Shown: in pieces, positions 55,081 to 64,000 of the stretch
Layout: the number at the start of each line of letters is the position of its first letter
Position numbering within the stretch: the first letter of the stretch is position 1
Source of the DNA: Pycnopodia helianthoides
Taxonomy: Eukaryota; Echinodermata; Asteroidea; Forcipulatida; Asteriidae
NCBI GenBank assembly: GCA_032158295.1
Contig: CM063247.1
Location: 10,234,675 to 10,298,674 of the forward strand
Direction of reading: 5' to 3'
DNA length: 64,000 bases
Notes under the pieces: generated by a model
The model's input: the letters and a program-made list of their open reading frames with translations, nothing else
What the model was told of the DNA's origin: nothing
Database searches by the model: none
Translations under genes and position numbers: made by a program

Positions 55081-56174
55081 GGTAAACCCCTCAAAATGAG
55101 GCCTGCGTACACACAATGGCACGCGCCCCGCCGTTTAGGGTTTGCTGGCAAACCAAATAAACATTTCGAAAAATATGCGCAATCCGTCATTGAAAGTAAA
55201 CAAGGCATTGTCAATGTACGGTCACACAGTATGACTGTTTGCAGATGTACAACCTCTGGGCTACTAAGGCTTTTACGAAGTTCAGACCTGCTTGTTGGAC
55301 CCCTAAATTTATGTTTATTAAGCTAAATTCAACGGGAGTTCATGCACCGTGACATGATTTAGATGTACGCCGTTGGGATCACGGGCCCATCTCGATAGAG
55401 AGGGGACGGTGTCAACGACTCATCGTGACACGGAAAACCCATGAGTGACATTCAAACCCTTACAAAAAAAAGTACATATCCAATCTGGGAATAACCCATA
55501 ACAGTACAGCTGCTATTTTATGGGGGTCTTGTACGCTTCCAAAGATATGCTAGCTTTTAAAACAACAACTTTAGACGACAGTTTGACACGTTTAAATAAT
55601 AAACGATTGAATAGTATTCCATTGTAACAATGGAACAATTATATTGTAAATATTATATACCATAAATAATAATCCACTGGTTTCTTTATAACGTATCAAA
55701 ACATTACAGCGCTACCAGGGTTCAACAACGGTGCTCAGTTTACCAGACTACATCAACGCAGTCTGTATCAAGAAAAGTCTGCATCTCCAGACATTTTGAC
55801 TTTTAAAAAGGACCATGTCATTTTCGGCAACCAAATCTTGGAAATCTTGAAGACTGACAAATATTCAAATATTAACCTTCACATATTTGACTTTTGGACG
55901 AATCGTCAATTACAAAAAAGTGTGTATCATTGCTACCGAAGTGTTCATTTTACAAAGCCGTGCAGTTTGTTGCCTCCAAGTTGCTTGTAAAATTACCTAT
56001 TGTAACAAGGTCTTAAGATTTTCATTTCTGTAAAAGTATAGGCCTAGGCCCGAATTTATATAAATTTTCAATGTGAAACAACTGGGATGGAAAGCCCGAG
56101 CATCATTTTAAAACCACAACATATCCTACCCAGCACTGAGAATTACTCTTTACTTATTAATTTTCCACACTGAC
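55081..56174. other. No supported feature
   Basis: AT-rich unique sequence. Open frames near 55096 and 55796 lack splice or promoter support. Confidence 0.4.
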
Positions 56175-56244
56175 CTGGATATGTTGGATGTCCTCATTCC
56201 TTGATGATCCGAATCTCGCCACATCTCGTCTCACACGCAGCCAG
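56175..56244 (-). CDS. Weak internal exon candidate
   Basis: On the minus strand an acceptor 'ttatataatattctcag' and a donor CAG|GTCAGT (complement of 56169-56174) enclose 70 nt. One frame is open: one completing base, then WLRVRRDVARFGSSRNEDIQ and HIQ. The same frame is open further upstream (to about 56339), so a longer exon is possible. No family recognised. Confidence 0.25.
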
Positions 56245-56399
56245 CTGAGAATATTATATAAATCCACGGGACAGCCTATATGTGTCTGCTGCACGGTATA
56301 CGGCTCGCCCAAAATTAAACGCAATTCAGCCGAGTACAAAAAACAACCTCACCAATAATCAAAGTTTAACTAAATAATTGTTCTTGGACTAGATTACCT

Positions 56400-57610
56400 C
56401 CTCCGTAGGTGCTTCAAAGTCTAGTCAGCTTCAAAATTATTCTCCGTATGTATGTTGAAAATAATATCACAGAAAGAAGCAACACTCCGGGTTCAAATGA
56501 AGAACTGTATTAATCAGTATGTCCTTATGAGGTCGGTGTACTTTAACCTACAGTCAAAATTCACCACGGCGAAATCAAGTTGAGTCCAGTGACATAGTTT
56601 TAAAGCCCGCCTCAGCGACTGTTCCTCAAAACAAAGTTTATCAGGCGTAGAGCGTACCACACAAATCACCGTGGAAATGGCATCCAAGCAAAAGGAATGC
56701 GAGCTAGCTAGAGTGCGTTCAAAATGTTACAACTCACATTCATCAATTCACACGTACAATAAGTACACCTCAGTAGGTTTTTGACATCTATTGTCGTCTC
56801 GTGTTAACACACAGGACCGGCCCTTCTAGCGATTAACACTGACGGCACTGCAACTCATGGTTGGCTTCCGAAGACTGCATTCATTTCATTGTGGGGACCA
56901 ATGTAACATTATTCGATTTCAATCACTCCGAAGTTCCGCTCTGGTTACCGCAGAAAATTGTTCCATAATTTCCAGTTGGGAAGGACAATTCCGCACAGCA
57001 GCACGGCTGACAAAAATTCTCGTCGGTTGAAGAAAAAAATTCACTCGATGCCAAAACTTGGTAAAAATATTACACGGTGGAATGGCAGTTTGTTTACGGT
57101 GACGGGTCATCAAAACACGTGGGGCAAAAACACTTGAATCATCGGCTCGGACGGTGGTGAACAGAGCCGACGACTTCCTCCAAAATGCAATATTATATCC
57201 TCCAGATTCACCTTGCTTGCAACATCCACAAGTCCACTCGATAACCTTGACGGTATGCAGTCAAACTTTGGGTGACTTCTGTAGCTCACTGCAGCTGGTT
57301 GGAGCACAACTTAAACACTGAGTCCCTGAAGTGGCTGTATGTGCATAAATCTTGTGTTTTCTTCAAAATGTGGATTTCAGGCCAATGCCCTGGTGCGTTG
57401 GTTTTTTTGCCAATGAACGTTGTTCGGCTCTCTAAAAGTGCGAGTAGTCTGGCACTGACGAGAAACGCCACCAATCGGTGAATCTGTGTAGAGCTTGGTC
57501 GACCAACGAAGCAAACTGCAATGGGAACATCAACTCCTTATAAATACACATTATGAGAGGTTTTTAACGGCAGGACTTTCAAAGTGTGGATGTGAATAAA
57601 AAAGAATAGA
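56400..57610. other. No confident feature; overlapping open frames
   Basis: The minus strand has three overlapping frames of 62-65 codons (57474-57286, 57307-57110, 57113-56919) with coding-like composition but no consistent splice pattern. I looked for a zinc-binding C-x2-4-C / C-x2-H layout because of 'LCTYSHF' and found none. Confidence 0.35.
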
Positions 57611-57814
57611 GAATAATGAACCCGATCAGAATAGTTTATACTTCAACTAGCACGAACTTGGCAAAGTTTCATTTCGGGAAAAACCCCAATACATTTGCTC
57701 TTAATGCAAAAAAGCAACACAATATTTTAGATTTGGTTGCTAATCGTTTTTGGTGCTTAAAGTGTTTATATAAATGGTGTGAATTGTGTTATCAAAGGAG
57801 CTCGTGGACGTTAC

Positions 57815-57960
57815 CATGGCTTAGGATTCGGTTCCGGCTTCGGTTCCGGCTTCGGTTCCGGCTTAGGATCCGGCTTAGGCACTGTCAGCCTGTTTGAAGT
57901 TCCGTGCCGAAAGTGCACTGTTTTCCAAATTTACGGACGGAGCCCAAGATACAGCCATAT
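57815..57960. repeat. Fold-back E fragment with 12-bp tandem repeats
   Basis: 'cggttccggctt' repeats three times at about 57830-57866, then 'ggatccggcttaggc', 'gcctgtttgaagttcc' and 'ttacggacggagccc', typical of family E. Another fragment lies at 58418-58520. Confidence 0.65.
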
Positions 57961-58024
57961 TATTCTAAGAAAATAGAATTAGCTGATGCAAACTGTCTAC
58001 CACCCATGAGTACCTGTGGTATTA

Positions 58025-58215
58025 ATGCAAAAAATAGTTAGTGGCCTGACGTTTCGACCCTAGACCTAGCAGAGTCTTTCTCTTCGAAGGCAGGTGTCGA
58101 AGGCTAGGTGTCGAAGGTATAAGGTGTCTATAAGGTATATCGAAGGCTACAGGTGTTATCATTTCGCCTTTGAGAAATACTCTGCTATACCACTAAATAG
58201 GGTCAAAACGTCAAG
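58025..58215. mobile_element. Fold-back element M, copy 2, expanded centre
   Basis: The left arm 'tagttagtggcctgacgttt' and right arm 'tagggtcaaaacgtcaagtc' are degraded inverted copies of 43906-43993. The middle holds several 'aggtgtcgaagg' repeats instead of a 2-base loop. Confidence 0.7.
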
Positions 58216-59629
58216 TCACAAAAATATTACTTTTGTGCACATCTATAAGTTCTTGTACATCTGCCTCTTGAGTCTGGCTCCATGCTTTATACCAGACTCA
58301 GTGATAATTTTTTTCTGCATTTAGTGCCGTCTCTAACTTCTCAGTCTTCCTCATTATACAAAAGATTAGGAGACAAAAGAGCCCTTGATTGAAAAATGGG
58401 GGTAACTTTCCATCTAAAGAGCCCTTTTGAAAACCTTCGGCTAGTAGCCGGCTCCGGCTTCGTCCGGCAAATGGGAACCCCGTATCAAACATGCATAGTG
58501 ATCGATCTCAAACCAAAGCCTGGACTGCACTGGATCCGCAATATAGAATAGGCCGTATCCACCACTCAGGCTATCTAAAATGGTATTTTTACCAATCTAC
58601 CGGGGACAATAACTGTGTATTAAAGAGGGGGTAAAGTGTATGAAGCGGATAGTGGGGGAGGACCCACACTTTAGCGTGAAGGACGCTGGGTAACAACATG
58701 CTTATACTCTACGGTTGTCTGTCAATTGATGCGATCCGATTGGCCTTTTATTCGGCGTAATTGCCAATTGTGTATGTTCAGTTGTGAATAACTGTACCCG
58801 TTCGATGGATTTTAATTTGTTTGTAGAAACACTGGGGGTGATAACAAACCATCACTGTAACTATGCATGGTCGTCTCATTGACAATGGGGGAGTTGCTAG
58901 CGTGACGTCAACAATTTATGCACATGGTTTCTTCGACCTTGGTTGAACTGTCCCTGTCTTTTGTTGAGCTCCGGTCGGCATTATCGTGTATCAATCACAG
59001 GGGCAGAAACAAAGATGAATCTCTCGACAACAAAAGCTTTCACGGGCACACAATAAACCTTGTACAATCCATCGTGTAAACAGCGTCACATTAGATGATA
59101 ATACTATTTGACAAATTCCACGTACTCAACATTGCAATGTTCGTCTCGTGCCCCGGCAGAAGGAGGGCGTTCGGCTCCCGTATAGCGGTGCCGTGTAGTA
59201 CGCGCAGTACCCTATTTTTGTCCCAGCGTGAACATTTCTGGAGTACAACTTATAAACAAAAAAATTGCAATTTGTTTCCCCTTTTGGTTATGATAAAACA
59301 AAACTAAAGCGTTTGGCAACCCGGTCCATATTATCCGTGAGTTGTTAATTATTGATTTCTACCTCCATGATTGAACCGACTTGACAAGATGATCGGATTA
59401 AGCAAGCTTTAAACTTGTACCCACTAGAACAGAGACGATTGGGAGGAGACTTGATTGAAACGTTTGAGCTGTTGGTCAAGGGGTTAGACCATTATTGATA
59501 GCATCACATTTTTCAAGATTTGCACGAAAACATTTGGGTGTAGATGTAAATTCTTCTCATCATGGAGTTATCAACGATTGGAATAGTATATCCTCAGACA
59601 ATGATAAACGCCAAGACAGTGTCTATCAC

Positions 59630-60052
59630 TTAAAGGAAGGGGATACTTTTGGTAATTACTCGAGTCCTCGAGAAATACATTACCATCAAAACTTTACTTG
59701 GTAAAGATCACCTGAGAGCTGCTGATAGTATAAAACATTATGAGAAACGACTTCCTCTGAAGTAATGTAGTTTTTGAGAAAGAGGTAGTTTCTCACTTAC
59801 CTCCATGCTTAAACATTTGAATCCGAGAAAGGCTTCAGGCATGAAGCCTTTCTCAGGCATTGAAAGCACACAGATCTATGCAACGAGGGTGTCTTTTCTT
59901 TTATTATTTTCCTGCAACTTCGGTGAGCAATTGAGCCAAAATTTTCACGGGTTGGCTATTTTATGTATAATGTTGAGATACACCAAGTGAGAACACTACA
60001 ATACTATTCTCACTTGATAAGAGTAATTACCAAAAGTATACACTGCCTTTAA
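59630..60052 (+). mobile_element. Type B TTAA-flanked MITE, copy 4
   Basis: TTAAAGGAAGGGGATACTTT to 'taattaccaaaagtatacac' and 'tgcctttaa', imperfect inverted ends. The centre at 59825-59854 is a near-perfect palindrome GAGAAAGGCTTCAGGCATGA plus 'agcctttctc', different in sequence from other copies. Its right TTAA is shared with the next element. Confidence 0.85.
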
Positions 60053-60448
60053 AGGAACATTAGGCCTACAGAATTGTTTTTTGCTAACAAAACAGTTGCT
60101 GGCAGTGTAAGTACTTTATGTGATCCACCATATGCATAAACTGACAAACCTGTAGAAGTTTGAGATCGATCGGCCATCCGGGTCACGAGAAAATAGTGAA
60201 AAACCGATTACACATTTGCATGAAATCGTATAGATTCAACAAATGAATAAAACGCTCACTGAGCGAAAAACTCCAATCGGAAAATTAGTTTATTCATTTC
60301 TCATCAAATATGGCATTTCAGATAGAAATATTTCAAAGGATGTTTTCTTCTATCATCATCATTAGACCAGGTAAGTTTTATGTAAATCTGTGATCAAAAA
60401 GTATATTTTACAAGTTTTTTTCTTACCAATTCTGTAATGTTCCTTTAA
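60049..60448 (+). mobile_element. Type A TTAA-flanked MITE, copy 5
   Basis: It begins in the TTAA that ends the type B copy. There is a small insertion 'aggcct' in the left end ('cattaggcctacagaattg') and the 'agtttttttctt' insertion near the right end, as in copy 3. Confidence 0.92.
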
Positions 60449-60907
60449 GCTTACGTAGCAACAAATACTTCACCAGATGCAATGAAGAAAAACAACTTCA
60501 ACCAAGGTTTAGGTGCGTATTGGTCATTCGTATAATGGTTCAACAACTAATTTGAACTAATCGAGTAAATAACCACAACTTGTAACTCACCGTACATGCT
60601 AATCCAATTGGTACACTATAAATCCAAGACACTGGCCCAAATCTTATCGTGATTCCCGGTTAATCCCGTGTTACTTGCACTTTGTAAAAATTGATGTCAA
60701 CTTAGCTTCGTCCCAATGATCACTTTTTTGTGGACTGGTGTTTTTCCGCAAGCTTACACACATCACCTTACTAGGGTTGCATTGGGGACGTCTGTTCACC
60801 CATTCATACCTGCACAGTTATATTCACAAACCTGGCAACCCCCCACGTACGTATCTTTTGATCCTCCTTTTTACGGCTTGATAATGCGGACGAGCTCTTC
60901 CCTGCAG

Positions 60908-61059
60908 GACGCCCCACCTTCGGGTGAAGCTCTGCATGGCCGGTTCACCCCCGGATGACTATCTGGCCGCGTTCCAGAGAAGTGACAACGGAAAGGACCT
61001 GGGTGGTTTATATTTTGACGTGAAGTTTCTGACATGCTTGCCGAAAGGGAACAATTCAG
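60908..61059 (+). CDS. Internal coding exon, unknown protein (best exon in window)
   Basis: A strong acceptor (T/C-rich 'gagctcttccctgcag') and donor CAG|GTATTT bound 152 nt. Two frames have early stops. The third is fully open: one completing base, then 50 codons TPHLRVKLCMAGSPPDDYLA to DVKFLTCLPKGNNS, and one leftover base. Composition is protein-like, GC rises above the flanks, and no known repeat overlaps it. The alternation of hydrophobic residues (LRVKLCMAG; GGLYFDVKFLTCL), two Cys residues about 36 apart and polar loops suggest a beta-rich, perhaps extracellular, domain. I do not recognise the family. The next exon-like stretch (61408-61443) does not join in phase. Confidence 0.7.
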
Positions 61060-61407
61060 GTATTTTTTTTCTTCATAAAACAGATAGCTGATATTCTGGA
61101 GGTGAATAGATAGGATGGGACATGCGAAGGTACCATGGTGGAATGCGCGGGAACACGGCTCGGGATGAATTGACCCATGATGGACATTTTTTTAGATGAA
61201 GGTTTTTTTTTGCAGTAAACCATGAAAACAAAGGTTGGCCATTCGAGGAATGTTGACTGGAAGACACGAAACAACATTGTATTAGGGATGAGGGCACTTT
61301 CCTAAAGTAGTTTTTTTTCACAAAGGAAAGAGGCATGCACAATTTCATATCACTTCATCGTCTAAGACAACGGTCCAAAAACTATTAGGCCGGCGACTTA
61401 ATTTCAG

Positions 61408-61443
61408 GCACTCGACTGCGATCCACCCGCTGATGCTGCAGAG
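61408..61443 (+). CDS. Possible 36-nt microexon
   Basis: An acceptor 'gacttaatttcag' and donor GAG|GTAATG flank 36 nt open in two of three frames (ALDCDPPADAAE in phase 0). Joined directly to the exon at 60908-61059 it would be read in the closed frame and hit TGA, so it is either not part of that gene, preceded by another exon, or false. Confidence 0.18.
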
Positions 61444-62276
61444 GTAATGTCATAACAAACCGGCTAATCTGTAAGGTATTCTTACAGGATTGCGAAGAAT
61501 AACAAACATCGTTGTTTAATTTTTAGTCTGAAAGCTCACTGATTATGAAGTTCCACACTAGAATCACCTTTGTGTGTGAAATATTTCACTATCGTATCTT
61601 GACTCACGCAACGGATTAAGCCCAAATTTTCACTGGTATTATTTTATGAATGAGAGTATATCCTGCCTTTAGTGCACCCACTCCGCACTATACTATAGTT
61701 AGGGCCTGGTATAGTCACGCAATCGGTTGTAGAAGAATGTATTGACAAGATTAATTTGTTAACCTCTGTGTGGTGCATTTCTACGCGGGACGACAAAAAG
61801 ACAGAGACGTCTGAACTACTTTCACTTTCATTTCATGGATCTATACGTAGCGTATACACTGAGGTCTGTAAAAGTAGAACAAACAGATATGCCATTCGCT
61901 GGATGTGTAAAGATTAACAACTGGATACATCCGCACATCCTTGAAGATTGACAGCATTTCGGGAGGAAATATTGTGCAGGATAATTAAACGCACTGCCAA
62001 GATTGGACAAAATCAGCTTTACGATTGAAAAATACCGGAGTTAAAGCTCCCTAAATATTAATTACTTAACCTTTTTCCTCGTTTTTAATGTTCAGAAATC
62101 AGTGTTTCATTTCGTGTTTTATTAGATTTTTAGTATAGGTCCATATGACAGGTAATTTGTCTATATGTAATTGGTTAATACTAGATTCAAACAGAAATTT
62201 CCAGAGAATCGTACAATGCTAATGCTAATGTAAACACTCAGTATACAGTCATAAACAACAGGCCTTGATAACGAGG

Positions 62277-62410
62277 GCCGTGTCCGATTTGGCTCACTTC
62301 GGCAGTGGCAAATTGGTCGGATCGCTGAAAAAGGTCTATCTTTCAACGTTGTGACGGCAGCCATCGACCATAGCCGCAGCCGCAGTCGGTTGATCAGGAC
62401 ACCGTCATAA
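62277..62410. mobile_element. Fold-back element Q, copy 3 (worn)
   Basis: 'agggccgtgtccgatttggc' on the left and 'gttgatcaggacaccgtcat' on the right are degraded inverted ends. The interior has 'catagccgcagccgcagtc'. Confidence 0.5.
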
Positions 62411-62928
62411 AAAAGGGCCACACCCTTCACTTGTACGCTACCGCTCACATGATGTGATGACCCAATGTTTGATTATAACCAGCGCCTTTCTGAGTAGTCG
62501 CACTTTCCCTACGGGCCCACTGCCGTTTCACACGTAAGACAAGAAAGAAGAGAAAAGGGCCGGCCCCCGCCTCCCATCCCAGACAATAGCCGGTGCATAC
62601 AATGGCCATCGGAACACAAGCCCCCCTCCACACACAGTCAACTCAGCCAAGACTGGATTCTGTCACTCTTGGTCCGCCACTTCGGATCAAACCAAGATTG
62701 ACGTTTCTTTAGTTTCTTAGCAAGTAGACAGAGAAAAGAGGGCAGTGGTCCCCTCCCAAACCAGACAACAGACGGTGGCATACCGACCGATCAAACCTTT
62801 ACATCAGTCTGTTGTCACCGGTAAACTTTTGAAATCTACTATTAAGGAGAGTCATTGACGGCGTTTTGACACGGAGACAAAACTGTGAAGAATCGAGGCA
62901 GGGAAGACGAGTGTGTCAGGGTGTCAGG

Positions 62929-62966
62929 GTTGAACCATGGAGCAATTTATTGCTTCATGGTTGAAC
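62929..62966. repeat. Hairpin with 17-bp stem
   Basis: 'gttgaaccatggagcaa' and 'ttgcttcatggttgaac' are inverted with two mismatches around a 4-base loop. Confidence 0.7.
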
Positions 62967-62997
62967 AGACCTGAGCTCGACGTTACCCCCTTCTTTA

Positions 62998-63050
62998 ACC
63001 CCCCCCCCCTATCTCTGTACCCCCCCCCCCCCCCACACACACACACACAT
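62998..63050. repeat. Poly(C) tracts and (CA)n
   Basis: Two C runs of 10 or more bases followed by CACACACACACA. G and C runs also occur at 63163-63170 and 63229-63238. Frames here are Pro- or Gly-rich artefacts. Confidence 0.95.
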
Positions 63051-63628
63051 CCATTCCAAAACTGAGACTTAGGAAAAAATACATAGCCTGCCTGCCCGAT
63101 ATGGGTAGAGGTCCCCCAATGTTCCCATACTATAACACACTATTTTCCTCTTGTATAGAACTCCCCCCCCCAAAAAAATCCTCAAAAGAATTCCTGAGAT
63201 TCCAAGCACACAATGAAGACACAATAGGGGGGGGGGGTACCCTCTGCTCCATATCGAGCACCAATTGGAAAAACACCAACTAAATACATTGTAGCATTAA
63301 TTATTCTAGCAATAATATGTATAATTTGAAACAATGTGGTAATAAAAACTTCAGCGAAGTTTGCAGTGAAATAACACCATGAAAGTATCATCAATGTATT
63401 ATTGTATTATGTTACCCAAATAGCGTGTCCCTTCCCTTTTAAAGAAGGATGGCGATGTGATTATTGCAAATGAAGGTTTTCGCTTAATGTCACGTGAAAT
63501 CAACTTAGAAATCCTTGTTTGAAAATAGCCAGCGCATTTACAACCGAAGTTCTTATACCATTCAAGTCAAAAACCGAGGCGAGAATATTGAGTCTATCCA
63601 TTGCTCTATGGTCTATCTAGCCATGGCC

Positions 63629-63652
63629 TGGAGGTAGACATGTCTACCTCCA
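63629..63652. repeat. Perfect 24-bp palindrome
   Basis: TGGAGGTAGACA followed by its exact reverse complement, with no loop. It resembles the core of a short hairpin element; flanks 'tctatctagccatggcc' and 'atgttctaactagaca' are only weakly inverted. Confidence 0.85.
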
Positions 63653-64000
63653 TGTTCTAACTAGACATTTGTGACCACGTCGATTGATTATTACGCTGGA
63701 CGCATACAAAAAAAAACACACACGAGTTGCATCTACTAAACATTGGCACCGCGCACAGCGAATTGAACAAAAAACTCAGCTGAATTAAAACGACATGATT
63801 CGAAGACTGAAGAAAGTACCATCACTCATTTAGTTGCCCTTCGATTTTATAAGATTACGACTGATTCAATGGGTGACTTTGCAGACAGAGTCTCGTGGGA
63901 TTAGCACCTGACTTCCTACAGAAGTTAGCCGGCTCTTGAGCTCTTTTACCGTCTGGATAATCGCCCCCTAATCCTCTTTTAAGATTATTAAGGTCCCAGG
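63653..64000. other. No supported feature
   Basis: Unique AT-rich sequence to the window edge, with no exon, repeat or RNA gene that I can support. Confidence 0.4.

Noticed and set aside
57272..57481. Possible zinc-binding (THAP-like) segment on the minus strand
   Set aside because: The 'LCTYSHF' motif has the wrong Cys-His spacing and no upstream Cys pair in frame.
1..64000. Prokaryotic operons, phage, rRNA or a defence system
   Set aside because: No Shine-Dalgarno-spaced ORFs, no long ORFs, and abundant intron-type signals and MITEs show animal nuclear DNA.

Overview
The window reads as nuclear DNA of a metazoan, most likely an echinoderm and probably a sea star. It is AT-rich and lacks long ORFs, operons, rRNA and CRISPR. 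It holds isolated stretches that look like single exons with GT/AG borders. It is packed with short inverted-repeat elements (MITEs) of kinds I associate with asteroid genomes. That taxonomic call is recognition plus inference, since nothing here was searched.

No complete gene can be assembled. The best exon candidates are 60908-61059 (+), 13218-13301 (-), 44437-44619 (+, first exon with one membrane segment), 7287-7412 (+, with TATA box and initiator), 24093-24330 (+, terminal exon with a poly(A) signal), 17982-18129 (-) and 11891-12042 (+). Weaker ones lie at 11.2, 15.4-15.7, 18.2, 33.3, 48.6 and 56.2 kb. They lie on both strands and their splice phases do not chain, so they probably belong to several genes with large introns. 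A decayed coding segment with two in-frame stops lies at 51.4-51.9 kb (-).

Repeats dominate. (1) A TTAA-flanked superfamily has type A (five copies of about 390 bp at 8.6, 32.7, 38.0, 40.9 and 60.0 kb) and type B (1.3, 19.0, 39.1, 52.6, 53.2 and 59.6 kb). Type B copies keep similar ends but carry different central hairpins. (2) A CACTG/CACTATAAAAAC-ended family (C) is full of GGGTCA/TGACCC half-sites, and four copies contain a GGTCAnnnTGACC palindrome. (3) Other families have 8-bp (hAT-like), TAA (Harbinger-like) or undefined target duplications. (4) A tRNA-Leu-derived SINE sits inside a C element, and a second, unrelated tRNA-like core sits inside a fold-back element. (5) Tandem arrays have periods of 50, 19, 71, 52, 22 (two arrays), 26 and 31 bp.

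Layout: 0-7 kb repeats and the SINE; 7.1-7.4 kb promoter and first exon; 8-10 kb type A element and 50-bp array; 10-18.3 kb the densest cluster of exon candidates; 18.3-24 kb arrays and MITEs; 24.1-24.5 kb terminal exon; 26-43.6 kb almost wholly repeats and arrays; 44.4 kb membrane-protein first exon; 45-60 kb MITEs and nested elements; 60.9 kb the strongest internal exon; 61-64 kb weak hairpins and low-complexity DNA. Several nestings (SINE in C, fold-back in C, G in Q, J in a tandem duplication, A beside B sharing one TTAA) give relative ages of insertion.
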